DNA of 64,000 nt, from the NCBI GenBank assembly GCA_027366585.1, contig DAHXNF010000036.1:1-64000 (forward strand), in the 5' to 3' direction. Origin of the DNA: Thermoplasmatales archaeon (GTDB lineage: Archaea > Thermoplasmatota > Thermoplasmata > Thermoplasmatales > Thermoplasmataceae). Below the pieces are notes generated by a model that searched no databases, was not told the DNA's origin, and was given only the letters and a program-made list of their open reading frames with translations. A program made the translations under genes and the position numbers. How positions within the stretch are numbered: the stretch's first letter is position 1; the number at the start of each line of letters is the position of its first letter. This document shows positions 37,161-47,788 of the stretch, piece after piece.

Positions 37161-37605
37161 TCAGAGACTATTATTTATCTTTTCAATGCTTGAAGGTATT
37201 TCTCTCAGTGTTTCCCTTTTTCCTCTAACTGTTCTGTATATTTTCGAGAACTTCAGTAGGACATCCTTCACTGAAAGTTTGCTGGTAGTATCGGCAGCTA
37301 TGATCAGCACAGATATGCTGTAACACAGATTCGATGAGAGAAAAGATATAAAGAATACCCTTTGGTGCATTGTTATCACTCATGTATGCCATTTCAAGTT
37401 CATTCTTCATGGCATCGGATGCATGTTCTATCACTTCACGCTGGTTATAGAGATTGTATATTGTCTCTGGATCATCACTTTCGTTGGACAGGAAGGATAT
37501 CTTTCCGAACCTGATCGATTCAGAATCACATATGTAATTAGAGAACGCACATGGTATAGAATGTTCCATTTCTTTTAACTGCTTATACTTCAGGAAATAC
37601 ATCAT
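37161..37605 (-). pseudogene. Frameshifted 3' remnant of an IS1634/IS4-like transposase
   Basis: Two overlapping frames: YNQREVIEHASDAMKNELEMAYMSDNN, then FFISFLSSNLCYSISVL...VKDVLLKFSKIYRTVRGKRETLREIPSSIEKI. Confidence 0.75.
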
Positions 37606-37681
37606 TTCGAGAACTGGATTTCCATTTTAAACTAGGCACGAGTACAGACAAAGTTTTAAAGATAATTGATTATGTTGATCT

Positions 37682-38593
37682 ATGACAGAATGGTATGAAC
37701 GGGACCTGAAATGGTACCCATCAGAATACGGAAAGGACGATATGCTTGGCTCATATAATCATGTTACACCTGATAAAGTGCTGAAAGCCACAGCTCTTGT
37801 AAAAAAGGGCAGAATTGTGGATTTAAGTCATGAAATATTCAACGGAATGCCAGGCAGGCAAACTGCACATGGCCCATTTTTCTACCTTCTCTCACAGAGA
37901 GTTTATGATAACAGGCCACCTTTCAGGCAACCAACAAGAAACAAGTTTGGAGCTTCTCTTTGCAGGATGGAACTTGTTGATCATCTTGCGACACACCTCG
38001 ATTCCCTGAATCACATTGCTTTCGATAATAAATTCTATAACGGAATTGATGCCTTTGACGTATCCACGACATTCGGGACCACTAAGCTGGGGATCGATTC
38101 GACTCCCTCCATCGTGACTCGTGGAATAGCTGTGGACGCAACGGGGGGAAGACGGATAATGGATCAGGGTGAGCCGATCACTCTTGATTTTGTGGTCTCC
38201 TATCTTAAGGAGAGGAACATTGAGCTGGAGAGCGGAGATGCAATATTCTTCTATACAGGGGTAGGACAACTGTGGCATGATCCATCCAGATTCAATGACT
38301 ATTTCGAGAATTCTCCTGGGATTGGGATTAAGCTTGCAAAATGGCTCGCAGAAAAGAAGGTATCAGTGACGGGGAGCGACGCCCCGGCGACCGAGGTATC
38401 GCCCCCTGAGCTTGCAGGCACGAGGCTTCCGGTGCATCAGTATCTCATTACCCTCCATGGTATCAGGCTTATTGACAACATAAACCTGAACGAACTGGTA
38501 AAGGAAGACGTGCCGGAATTCATGTTCTCCCTTTCCCCGTTGAAGATCCGGGGAGCAACAGCTTCTCCGGTTTCCCCGGTTGCAATCTACTAG
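37682..38593 (+). CDS. Cyclase family protein (kynurenine formamidase-like)
   Basis: VDLSHEIFNGMPG, ELVDHLATHLDSLNHI metal-binding motif. Confidence 0.88.
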   Translation: MTEWYERDLKWYPSEYGKDDMLGSYNHVTPDKVLKATALVKKGRIVDLSHEIFNGMPGRQTAHGPFFYLLSQRVYDNRPPFRQPTRNKFGASLCRMELVDHLATHLDSLNHIAFDNKFYNGIDAFDVSTTFGTTKLGIDSTPSIVTRGIAVDATGGRRIMDQGEPITLDFVVSYLKERNIELESGDAIFFYTGVGQLWHDPSRFNDYFENSPGIGIKLAKWLAEKKVSVTGSDAPATEVSPPELAGTRLPVHQYLITLHGIRLIDNINLNELVKEDVPEFMFSLSPLKIRGATASPVSPVAIY

Positions 38594-38692
38594 ACCGGAG
38601 AAGCAAGACAGAGTGGCGATAATGATTATGATTTACTATTTCCTTTAGTATTTTTTTCGAATATTTTTTACTCACTTATAAGATATAGGATC

Positions 38693-39670
38693 ATGACAAG
38701 AAAAAAGATTTCAGTCATAGGCGCGGGGAATGTCGGTGCATCTGTTGCCCAGGCACTTGCAATCGAAAAACTTGGAGACATTTACCTGTTTGATGTCATT
38801 GAAGGAGTACCAGAGGGAAAGGCCCTAGATATCCAGGAAGGAGCACCCCACTGGGGATTTGATCTTGAAATTAAGGGGTTTACGACCACGAATCCTCAGG
38901 CATACGAGAACATGAAGGGGTCAGATGTCATTGTTATCACCGCTGGCCTCGCAAGAAAGCCGGGAATGTCAAGGGACGACCTCCTTGCGAAGAATGTTGA
39001 AATCCTTTCATCCGTAAGTACAAGCATCAAGAAATACGCTCCTGAAGCGAGGATCATAGTAGTAACGAACCCTGCCGACGTTATGGCATATGCAGTGCAG
39101 AAGGTAACTGGGATCAGCCCTGAGCGGATCATAGGCCTTGGAGGGTCCCTTGACAGCTCAAGATTCAGGACTTTTCTTTCCATGGAACTTGGCGTGTCAA
39201 TAAAGGACATCAATGCATTCGTCATTGGCGGTCATGGAGATGACATGGTACCGTTCATCAGGTACTCAAGCGCCGGAGGGATACCAATAGAGAGATTACT
39301 TTCAAAGGAGAAAATAGAGGAGATCGTCAAGAGAACCAGATTTGGAGGAGGAGAGATCGTGAACTATCTCAAAACCGGTTCGGCTTATTATGCGCCTGCA
39401 ATATCAATCACGGCAATGGTAAGGGCAATCATCGACGATGAAAAGCGGATCATACCCAGTGCCGCATATCTAACAGGTGAGCATGGGAAGCATTATGGCG
39501 CTTCGGGCATTTTCATTGGGCTCCCCATTAAGATCGGCGAAAAAGGTGTGGAGAAGATCTACGATATTGACTTCAAGCAGGAAGAGCTCGACCTCTGGAA
39601 GAAGACTGTTGAAAGTGTCAAGTCGGGATGTTCAAAGGTGGACGAATTCCTCTCTTCCAAGAAGAATTAA
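38693..39670 (+). CDS. mdh: Malate dehydrogenase (LDH-like family)
   Basis: KISVIGAGNVGASVAQALA, VTNPADVMAYAVQKVTG, GLGGSLDSSRFRTFL, VIGGHGDDMVP. Confidence 0.95.
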   Translation: MTRKKISVIGAGNVGASVAQALAIEKLGDIYLFDVIEGVPEGKALDIQEGAPHWGFDLEIKGFTTTNPQAYENMKGSDVIVITAGLARKPGMSRDDLLAKNVEILSSVSTSIKKYAPEARIIVVTNPADVMAYAVQKVTGISPERIIGLGGSLDSSRFRTFLSMELGVSIKDINAFVIGGHGDDMVPFIRYSSAGGIPIERLLSKEKIEEIVKRTRFGGGEIVNYLKTGSAYYAPAISITAMVRAIIDDEKRIIPSAAYLTGEHGKHYGASGIFIGLPIKIGEKGVEKIYDIDFKQEELDLWKKTVESVKSGCSKVDEFLSSKKN

Positions 39671-39671
39671 A

Positions 39672-40391
39672 TCACCTTATTTTTTTATTTTTTTCCGCTA
39701 AATATGCCCTGTATTCCCTAGGATAACGTTCGTATCTGATTGGATCGATAGAACCGGCATCCATGAAACCTTTCAGGCGCAGCTGGCATGAGTCACATTC
39801 ACCGCATGCCTTTTCCCTGCCATTGTAGCATGACCATGTCAGACTGAGGGGTACCTTTAACTTTTCCGCAAGCCTGACAATATCGCCTTTTGACATGGAC
39901 TGAAGCGGAACCTTGATCACTATACCTCTTTCATTTCCAATCTTGGTTCCAAGTGAAAGCGCTTTCTGGAATGAGTCAAAAAACTCCGGCCTGCAATCCG
40001 GATATCCAGAATAATCTACAGAATTTGCACCTATGAACAGTGTCCTCGCGCCAATTGTCTCAGCGTAAGCGGCAGCTATTGAGAGGAAGATTATGTTGCG
40101 CGAAGGAACATATGTGTCAGGAATTCCTCTACCGATATCTGAAAAGGATCTCCTTGATACCTTTTCTTCTGATGTAAGGGAGCTTCCTCCAATCTGCCTG
40201 AGATCGAGTCTTATAACCTTCTGTTCCACGCCAAAATGCCTGCACAGTAAGGCACTGCTTTCAATCTCCTTCCTGTGCCTCTGCCCATAGTCAAATGTGA
40301 TTGCAGTTACATCGTAGGATAATCTTGAGTACGCAAGTACAGTGGAAGAGTCCATTCCACCTGAAAGCAGTGAAACAGCATTCTCAGTCAT
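39672..40391 (-). CDS. queC: 7-cyano-7-deazaguanine synthase
   Basis: SLLSGGMDSSTVLAYS, VPSRNIIFLSIA, SCYNGREKACGECDSCQLR. Confidence 0.95.
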   Translation of the reverse strand: MTENAVSLLSGGMDSSTVLAYSRLSYDVTAITFDYGQRHRKEIESSALLCRHFGVEQKVIRLDLRQIGGSSLTSEEKVSRRSFSDIGRGIPDTYVPSRNIIFLSIAAAYAETIGARTLFIGANSVDYSGYPDCRPEFFDSFQKALSLGTKIGNERGIVIKVPLQSMSKGDIVRLAEKLKVPLSLTWSCYNGREKACGECDSCQLRLKGFMDAGSIDPIRYERYPREYRAYLAEKNKKIR

Positions 40392-40869
40392 TCATGTTCC
40401 TGGAAGTACAAGCTCCCTGGCCTGGACCCTCGTAAAGGCAGACTTCGAGCCTTGAGATGTTCTTGTTTCTCTTTAACTTGCCCTCAATCTCGTTCAGGAT
40501 ATATCCCGACATCTGCTCCGAAGATGTCACATCGACGTCCACGAAGAAAACGTCTTCCTTAGAGAAAACATGCTTCTTGCCACCGTATGAAACCTGCACA
40601 GAATCATCGGATATGGAATAAGTGATCGAAGTCTTTCTGGAGGGTACAAGCACATGATGATCCATCTTATATATTACTTCCCTCGCAAGTTGTTTCAGGA
40701 TATCAAAGTCAATTATGAATCCACCCTCATCAGATCCTTCGACTGTAATATCTATGCAGTAATCGTGTCCGTGAAGACGGGAACATTTATCATGAGACGG
40801 AATGAAATGTGCAGCGGAAAACCGTAAACCTGTGTCCCACCCGTTTACCTTGAGCCTCATCCCAACCAT
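40384..40869 (-). CDS. queD: 6-pyruvoyl-tetrahydropterin synthase/QueD family protein
   Basis: FSAAHFIPSHDKCSRLHGHDYCIDITVEG; overlaps queC. Confidence 0.92.
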   Translation of the reverse strand: MVGMRLKVNGWDTGLRFSAAHFIPSHDKCSRLHGHDYCIDITVEGSDEGGFIIDFDILKQLAREVIYKMDHHVLVPSRKTSITYSISDDSVQVSYGGKKHVFSKEDVFFVDVDVTSSEQMSGYILNEIEGKLKRNKNISRLEVCLYEGPGQGACTSRNMND

Positions 40870-41174
40870 ATCAATGAATCTTATATTACCTTGATTGAAG
40901 TGAGTTGTACATTCATGTTAATGGAACTTTACCGTGATGGTAAGTAGGACAGCGCATTTACGGGATTTTCAATCGCCTGATTGCTTTGCTGTTGTGACCT
41001 CGCCTATTATACATCTCTATTGTTGTCAGATCGCTTGCAGAGTCTTTATTCCACGAGCTGGAATACCTACATATAAAGATTGCTTAGTATTCTGATCTGT
41101 TGAATAAATCTCTTCTGAACCTGATGCTTTTGTCTGTTCATTGATTTCATTTCCTGCTTCCCTCACAATTATCC

Positions 41175-41620
41175 CTGATTTCTCATTCTCACAATCTCTT
41201 TTGCACCGTGACTGATGTAATCGTATACCTGCTTTCTCTGGTACCCTTTAGCCTGGAGACCACTAAGTGATTGGCTGATTCAGTTCTCACCGAATTTACG
41301 CTTCACGGCAGAGAAGATCCCCTCGGTTCCGGACCATCGCATGCCGAAATGGTGCTCCTCCGCCCATACCCCGTGCACCTTACACTGGCAATTCTTTATG
41401 GATCTCCTCATTTGTTTGCTTCCCTCGTACCGATCGCTCGAGGCGTTCTTCCTGATCTCTCTCTCTACGGGTCTCGCATGGATGGAATGCAGCAGGGTGA
41501 ATAGATCATTCACATCAAATTCATCGTCTAAGTAGAATTCCCCCACATTAACGCCACGAAGACTTGCTTCCTTCTCGTGTCTCCCAGCAGTCTCAGGCCC
41601 GATGGGCCTTCACTCTCCAC
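41175..41620 (-). pseudogene. Remnant of an IS5-like DDE transposase
   Basis: VGEFYLDDEFDVNDLFTLLH...REIRKNASSDRYEGSK...HHFGMRWSGTEGIFSAVKRKFGEN*, in-frame TGA, then ISQSLSGLQAKGYQRKQVYDYISHGAKEIVRMRNQG*. Confidence 0.75.
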
Positions 41621-42088
41621 TGATCTTCCATCATCATCTCCTTACTAGAATTCAGTAACAGCCGGAATTCATTTCATGCAGGTTAAATCTCTTAGAGCAA
41701 ACATGGTTCACAATTTCTTCTCTATCTTGCATATCTGTTATTGGCGTTGAAACACTATATAATCAACGATGCAGCATACGTGGCATCCTCTATAGAGCTG
41801 CTTAGTACCATAAGAATCACACTTCTTGCACGGGGGAAATCCGTCAGGAAGGTAGTAATATCCCTGGATGAAAGAAAAAAAAGGGTGACTCATATGCTAA
41901 ACATACGAGACAGCGTTTAGCATCCTGAGACAGGAAGAGTACAGAAACCATAAAACAGGGCAAGCGAGGCGATCATAGAAATAGAACGCAATGTAAACTC
42001 ACGATTTGGGATTTTTATGGTTCATTCACCAAAAAGCGGGTGGATCACAAATTTCAAGTTTGTTTTGGCTTCCATTATGCTTGAAGGA

Positions 42089-43327
42089 TCATGTAGTCCC
42101 AACATCAACGCCTAGGTATATGCATATTACCGGAAATGCCAGACCTGTAAAAAATACGGCCCAATTTAGGATTTTTCCAACTAAAACTGTCGTGAAAGAT
42201 GGGTTAGGGGTTAAATAGAAGTAAATCATAAAAGAAGGAATGGATGATATGATGTCAGTGAACACGAAAGAGAACGCTAATGCAAGGAAAATGATCTTTC
42301 CACTTCTATGTAATTGAAGATTACCAAGCATATATATCGCAACTATGAGCAATAGCCATATTGTGGAATACAGTGTAATGATTCCAGAGGATGAATCCCA
42401 CCAAAAATAACCAAATACTAATTGGGAGAGACGACCAACAAATGGATACAAAGTGGGCGTTATTCCTTGAAAAGCCTTGACAATGAGCTGCGGATACGCC
42501 AATTTCGATGGAAAGTTCAAAACTACGTAACCAAGAAGGGCTGCCAGACCTACAAATACACGTGATTTATATACTGGTCTCATAGCTATTTGTGATAAAA
42601 CAATAAAGAAAGAACCTATCGCAGAAAGTAAAAATGATAGTATAAAAGTAAGATTGATTACCCCAATATTGGCATTTATGCTTGCGAGATCAAAAAAGTT
42701 TGGAAATAACCAGCGTGCTATATCAAAGAAGTATGGATTTAAGCTGAGCCCAAAGGCAAGTGTGATAAAACCTAGGCCACTGAGTCTCTTACAAATATCA
42801 CTCAATCGGGGAAAATACCTATTTACCACACTAGATGAGGCTTTAAAGCTCGATTGCTCCAATGGCGTATTCTCATCAGTTATCCTTAACCAGATAGTTG
42901 GATGTGATACTATCCTTTCTTCGGACCTTGCAGTACCCAGCCCATTGATATATTCTCTCTCGTTCTCGTAAGGTTCTCCGTGCGAAAGATTATCTGATAA
43001 CAGGAACACCACAAACTGTTCGTTTATATCAGTCCGTTTCTTCTCCCCACTCTTCCGGTTTTCTTTAGCATTGATTAATATCTTCCTATTGGCATCTATG
43101 AGCTTTAATAATATATCATAAGCCGCAGAATAAAGAGTATCTTGGTTATTTATCTGAACCGTGATGAGGTATTTTGAACTGCCAATTTTCCAGTTTAATG
43201 TTTCGTTTACAACATTCTCAATACTTAGTTTTACCTTAGTTTCTAATACTTGCTGACGGCAATCCCACTGCTCAAAATATTCGTCCAAGTCGGTCTTGGT
43301 TTCCAGTAGGATAAAGTCAAACGCCAT
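42089..43327 (-). CDS. Hypothetical protein with N-terminal soluble domain and multi-TM C-terminal half (412 aa)
   Basis: Long ORF; about 200-aa soluble region then several hydrophobic helices. Confidence 0.6.
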   Translation of the reverse strand: MAFDFILLETKTDLDEYFEQWDCRQQVLETKVKLSIENVVNETLNWKIGSSKYLITVQINNQDTLYSAAYDILLKLIDANRKILINAKENRKSGEKKRTDINEQFVVFLLSDNLSHGEPYENEREYINGLGTARSEERIVSHPTIWLRITDENTPLEQSSFKASSSVVNRYFPRLSDICKRLSGLGFITLAFGLSLNPYFFDIARWLFPNFFDLASINANIGVINLTFILSFLLSAIGSFFIVLSQIAMRPVYKSRVFVGLAALLGYVVLNFPSKLAYPQLIVKAFQGITPTLYPFVGRLSQLVFGYFWWDSSSGIITLYSTIWLLLIVAIYMLGNLQLHRSGKIIFLALAFSFVFTDIISSIPSFMIYFYLTPNPSFTTVLVGKILNWAVFFTGLAFPVICIYLGVDVGTT

Positions 43328-43400
43328 TGATTTCAGCTACATACCTTTGCGCAGTCATTATTTTCTTGTATCTAGTTATTTTAAAGGAAGAGCGAGCCCC

Positions 43401-43835
43401 CTAGCAAGCTCCTGAAATGGTAGTGTTAGAACCACTGTGAAAGATAATCTGCACTGAAGTAGAATTATGTTGTGTAATAACTGGAGCATTATCCCCTCCA
43501 AAACATAAAAAATATGTAGTACATGAATAAATATAGCCAATGTCTACATATAAATAAGGTGTACCCCACTCAAGAATTACTGATGCACGAAAAGCATAAT
43601 AATCACCGCAAATGTAAGCGCCGCCACATGTCTGAATTATGGAATATGATGTCATGTTGCTGTCAACTGAAGTCAGGAAATAGGCATTCTCATTCCCAGA
43701 TGTAACTGTATATCCTCCTTTCCCGGGCCATGTAACTGTGTGGGATTCCCCTCCATCAGTGTAGTAAGCCACTGCAAGTCCAGAAAAAGACAGCAAAATC
43801 TTTCCAGAAGCAGCCGCTGCAGCAAGCAAGATCAA
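43401..43835 (-). CDS. Hypothetical small Cys-rich secreted protein
   Basis: Hydrophobic N-terminus LILLAAAAASGKILLSF; Cys residues QTCGGAYICGDYY, SCTTYFLCFGG, SGAC-end. TTG start is uncertain. Confidence 0.5.
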   Translation of the reverse strand: MILLAAAAASGKILLSFSGLAVAYYTDGGESHTVTWPGKGGYTVTSGNENAYFLTSVDSNMTSYSIIQTCGGAYICGDYYAFRASVILEWGTPYLYVDIGYIYSCTTYFLCFGGDNAPVITQHNSTSVQIIFHSGSNTTISGAC

Positions 43836-44300
43836 CTTGCTCCTCGCTTGAACATATGGAATAGATAAGAATGGATATAATATAAGTTTTCATTTCCGCA
43901 ATAAATAATTCGCGGTCATTCGGTCTACATATAGTCGTTTCCAGCATCCTGCGACAACCATAAAAGCAGAGATAAAAATACATATAATCCTGGACATCAG
44001 GGGTGACATCCAAGTGTTTAAAGTTATCTCCTTGTCATTTTGTTTTAGCGATAATTTCTAATGAAGGAAAAAGGCTTTAGTTCCTCCTGAGAGTCCTCCT
44101 GGTACTATTGATTTTAAAAGCTCTGTATCTTGGATCCTCACAAATATGATTTTACATATACATGATCCCATAAGCTTGGCAGTCAATTGTCTTGATTCCA
44201 TATTCTTAAATGCAGTCGGGCCAAATTGCTATGCAAAATTCTAACCACAGTTCTACTCAGAGCTGACTATTAAGAATGATTGTGTATAGTGGACTATTAC

Positions 44301-45560
44301 TCAGATCATGTTCTCCTTGAGGGTTTCAGGCAGTTTCCTAATCAGTCTCTTCCTTCTTTTCAGGATTCTTCCGTTAACGATCACTGTGTCAACGTTTACT
44401 GGATTTGCTGAATAGACTATCCCCTGAACAATATTTTCCCGATTCACCGGGATCAGGTTGGGTTGCCTGGTGTCTATAATAGTTATATCTGCCAGATTGC
44501 CTTCTTTGAGGACTCCTATATCTTTTCTTCTTAATGATGCTGCAGCATCCCTTGTCGCCATATCCAGTATTTTCTGGGCGCCGATCACAGAGGGGTCCCA
44601 TCTTGCACTCTTTAAGATGAGGGATGAAAACTTCATCATTTCAAACATGTTAAGCGAGTTGTTGCTGCCGTTGCTGTCAGTTCCAAGCGAGATAGTGATC
44701 CCATGATTGATCATTTCAGGAACCGGAGGCATTCCACCCGTACCTAATTTGCAGTTGCTGATGGAATTCCATGACACCTTTACCCCGGCCTTTGCAAGCT
44801 GCCTGACCTCGCGCATGGTAACGAAGGAGGAATGCGCAGCTATGAGTCTATCGTTCAGGAAATCAATGGACGAAAGATGTTCAACCGGTCTCTGTCCTGA
44901 GTGACTGGATGCGTAGCCGTATACTTCCTTGCGCGTTTCCGAAAGATGCGTGTGCATTGTAGTATCATACTTTCGGGCAATGTCCTTTGCACCAAGGTAG
45001 GTCTCGTCGGATGCAACGTAAATTCCCTGGACACCGACGGAAGCGGTTACGAGATCCCCATGTTTTTTCCTGACAAAGGCCTCTGCATTCTTCACCGGCG
45101 AGCCTGATTGTGTTGTATATTCTTCATCGAGCGTGACCCATGCCAGGAAGCCGCGCATACCGAACTTATTTGCTGCTCTGGCAATTATATCCTCTGAGTA
45201 GTAAAGATCATGGAAGGAAGTGATTCCAGAATCGACCATTTCAGCCATTCCAAGCATTGCTGAGTTATATATCCCCTTCTCAGTTCGGCCTGAATCTAGT
45301 ACGAATGTCTTCTCCAGGAATGTTTCAAGTGAAATATCGTCGAGGAGTCCTTTCAGGTGTGCCATTGCGACATGTGCATGCGTGTTTATAAAACCGGGAA
45401 GTATCGCCTGGCCGGAAGCATCAATCTCGATGTCCGCAGAATCCTTTACCTTCCCAATTCCTGCAATCCTGTTGCCTTCGATCAGCATATCTCCGTCAAT
45501 AATGCGCCGGGTCTCGTCCTGTGTTATGATGAGCCCGTTCCTGATCAGGATGCTTTTCAT
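44301..45560 (-). CDS. Amidohydrolase: S-adenosylhomocysteine/5-methylthioadenosine deaminase-like
   Basis: LPGFINTHAHVAMAHLKGLLDDISLETFLE, HTHLSET, AHSSFVT, SLGTDSNGSNNSLNMFEMM. Confidence 0.92.
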   Translation of the reverse strand: MKSILIRNGLIITQDETRRIIDGDMLIEGNRIAGIGKVKDSADIEIDASGQAILPGFINTHAHVAMAHLKGLLDDISLETFLEKTFVLDSGRTEKGIYNSAMLGMAEMVDSGITSFHDLYYSEDIIARAANKFGMRGFLAWVTLDEEYTTQSGSPVKNAEAFVRKKHGDLVTASVGVQGIYVASDETYLGAKDIARKYDTTMHTHLSETRKEVYGYASSHSGQRPVEHLSSIDFLNDRLIAAHSSFVTMREVRQLAKAGVKVSWNSISNCKLGTGGMPPVPEMINHGITISLGTDSNGSNNSLNMFEMMKFSSLILKSARWDPSVIGAQKILDMATRDAAASLRRKDIGVLKEGNLADITIIDTRQPNLIPVNRENIVQGIVYSANPVNVDTVIVNGRILKRRKRLIRKLPETLKENMI

Positions 45561-45566
45561 GCATCA

Positions 45567-46487
45567 TTATTTTAACGATGTATTAATTGTTTCATTAGCC
45601 GGAACTTTCCTGGACGTAATTGCGACAACAATGAGCAGAATAGTAACACCAAGACCAATGACAAATATCTGGTAACCATACGATGCTATTTCCTGTGATA
45701 CTAACAGGATCGGAAGAGCAACAAGGGCTCCCGCAATTCCAGCAGTTCCGATCATACCAAGGCGTGAGGCAATATTTCTTTTCTCCTTCACATAGAGGGA
45801 GATGAGTATGCTCCCTGCGGATATCATGAAGATGAACGGCATTATCGAATCCACTGGCGTCGAAAGTACTGTGAGAGGGAGGTAGAACTGGTAACCAAAG
45901 ATCAGAAGATTATAAAGTGCATATGCTTCAAGGGAAACTGTTGTTATAAACGCAACTATGTATGGATTCGGTCCGTATACACCGAGACCGGCGAGATATG
46001 ATACAACACCTGATTCCGTCGCCAAGAAGACCTGGTTCCCGGTCAACATGACAGCAACGATTCCAAGCTGCTCAATGAGCAGGACGAGCGATCCAAACGA
46101 TTCACCGATAGTGACAATGACCTTTGGCGAGATTAGTCCTTCAGCCACTGTAACTAGTCCGAGTGCGAAGGTTATGGTAGCCATAGTGCCAAAAGATAGC
46201 GTAATCCTTAGCTCAGAAAGTATGGGTAAAATCGACTGCGTCAATTCCAGTGCGAGCGTATTAAGGACCAGGAGTAGAAAAACCATGATTGCGACCGGAT
46301 AAACATACTGCTTGTATCTCCTAGGGACAAGCTGCTTCAGGAAAAACAGCGCAACGATCAGCGCTATCCAGGCAGCGGAAACATAAGGGAGAATATATGT
46401 GGATACAAATATGAGAAGAAAGATGGAGGGAAACATTATGCCTATGTTAAGTAAATAATGGCTGTAGTCTATCTTTCCATGGATCAC
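45567..46487 (-). CDS. Multi-TM membrane protein at the distal end of the MoxR operon
   Basis: 306 aa, many hydrophobic helices; overlaps the DUF58 gene by 4 nt. Confidence 0.75.
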   Translation of the reverse strand: MIHGKIDYSHYLLNIGIMFPSIFLLIFVSTYILPYVSAAWIALIVALFFLKQLVPRRYKQYVYPVAIMVFLLLVLNTLALELTQSILPILSELRITLSFGTMATITFALGLVTVAEGLISPKVIVTIGESFGSLVLLIEQLGIVAVMLTGNQVFLATESGVVSYLAGLGVYGPNPYIVAFITTVSLEAYALYNLLIFGYQFYLPLTVLSTPVDSIMPFIFMISAGSILISLYVKEKRNIASRLGMIGTAGIAGALVALPILLVSQEIASYGYQIFVIGLGVTILLIVVAITSRKVPANETINTSLK

Positions 46488-47788
46488 TGAGTCACCTTCC
46501 CGTATTCATACTCGCCCATAACAAAAGGCACGATGTTCTTCTCGTTGACAACAAGGCTCCTGATGCCAATTGAGTTGAAGAAGCGTGATATTCCCCTGAT
46601 CCACCTTGATTCCCGATCAAGTGTGGCGAGAACCATGCGCTTTTCCACACTATCCTGCCTTTCAGGTACGAAATCTGTTCTGCTCACTATGACAAGGTTG
46701 ATTTTCTTCCCTATCTGGAAAAGCGGATCGCGGCCTGTGCGAAATTCCTCCGGGTAAGCAAAAGGTGTTATCATGAAAATTATCGCCTGCTTCTTTACCC
46801 TGTCCTTGATTTTCTTGAAAGCATCCGCAACACTGAATGTTCCACCCGGCTTTATTGCTGAGATTGCACGCTCGAATCTGTCCACAACAGTGGAACCCAT
46901 ATCGGGCTTCAGATATATGTCATGTTCCGATGAAGTAACAAGGTAACCAACGCTGTCATGATTCTTCAGGATCCCAAGGCTCATGGCAGTTATCTGTGAG
47001 ATGAGGGTATCGAACAGGAAGTGTCCAGGCGTTCCCTGGTTAACAGACTCGCTGTAGTCTATTACGAAGACGACATTGACCTGTCTCTCCTCTTCCATCT
47101 GTTTTATGTATAGATCCTCACCATTCTGGAGACCGTACCGGCTCCATGCCACGTACCTGAAGTCATCGTTTTCGGTATATTCGCGGACGCCGTAGAAATT
47201 GTAACCCTGGCCCACCTTTCGCGATATGTGGAGCCCGCGGGTATAAAGGAGATTGCTCACCCTTTCTGACCTCCGGCTGAAGATGTCTGTTGTGGAAGGA
47301 GCGACCTTGACCTCGTCTTTAGAGGGGAGGGCGTAAGTTACCATCGCAAGGTGCAGTGGATCATCAGCGTACATAATTATTGGTCCCACTCCGTATTTGC
47401 CAATTGCGGTTGCTGAAATGGAGTATTTTTTTACAATAGTCTGGCCTGGGGCTAGGCGGAGATCTCCCTGATACTCCCCTTCCGTCCTGAACACCGAGGA
47501 CAGGGTGTCAAAATAACTGAAATCCGTTGATCTTTTAGAATTGTTGGTGAATCTCAGAATGACGTCATTGAACTGCCCCTTCCTGACGAATGACTGGCCA
47601 ACTTCTCTCACAACCGATATTTCCGGGATAGAGGATGCAAGGATAAGGTTGAAGATTATGATGTCAAAGCCAACTATGAAGATCAGCAGGAAGAAGAACA
47701 GGATTGCATCGCTGTATCCAAGAAGCGTGGCTCCCATCAACCCGAAAACGAGAGCGGAAAGCAGCGCAAAACCGGTTTTCCTTATCAT
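46484..47788 (-). CDS. DUF58 (vWA-like) protein
   Basis: GVREYTENDDFRYVAWSRYGLQNGEDLYIKQMEEERQVNVVFVIDYSESV with MIDAS-like DxSxS. Confidence 0.94.
   Translation of the reverse strand: MIRKTGFALLSALVFGLMGATLLGYSDAILFFFLLIFIVGFDIIIFNLILASSIPEISVVREVGQSFVRKGQFNDVILRFTNNSKRSTDFSYFDTLSSVFRTEGEYQGDLRLAPGQTIVKKYSISATAIGKYGVGPIIMYADDPLHLAMVTYALPSKDEVKVAPSTTDIFSRRSERVSNLLYTRGLHISRKVGQGYNFYGVREYTENDDFRYVAWSRYGLQNGEDLYIKQMEEERQVNVVFVIDYSESVNQGTPGHFLFDTLISQITAMSLGILKNHDSVGYLVTSSEHDIYLKPDMGSTVVDRFERAISAIKPGGTFSVADAFKKIKDRVKKQAIIFMITPFAYPEEFRTGRDPLFQIGKKINLVIVSRTDFVPERQDSVEKRMVLATLDRESRWIRGISRFFNSIGIRSLVVNEKNIVPFVMGEYEYGKVTQ

Noticed and set aside
45220-45675. 151-aa plus-strand ORF antisense to the amidohydrolase and overlapping the membrane protein gene
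   Set aside because: Shadow ORF; composition S/I/P-rich with no domain.
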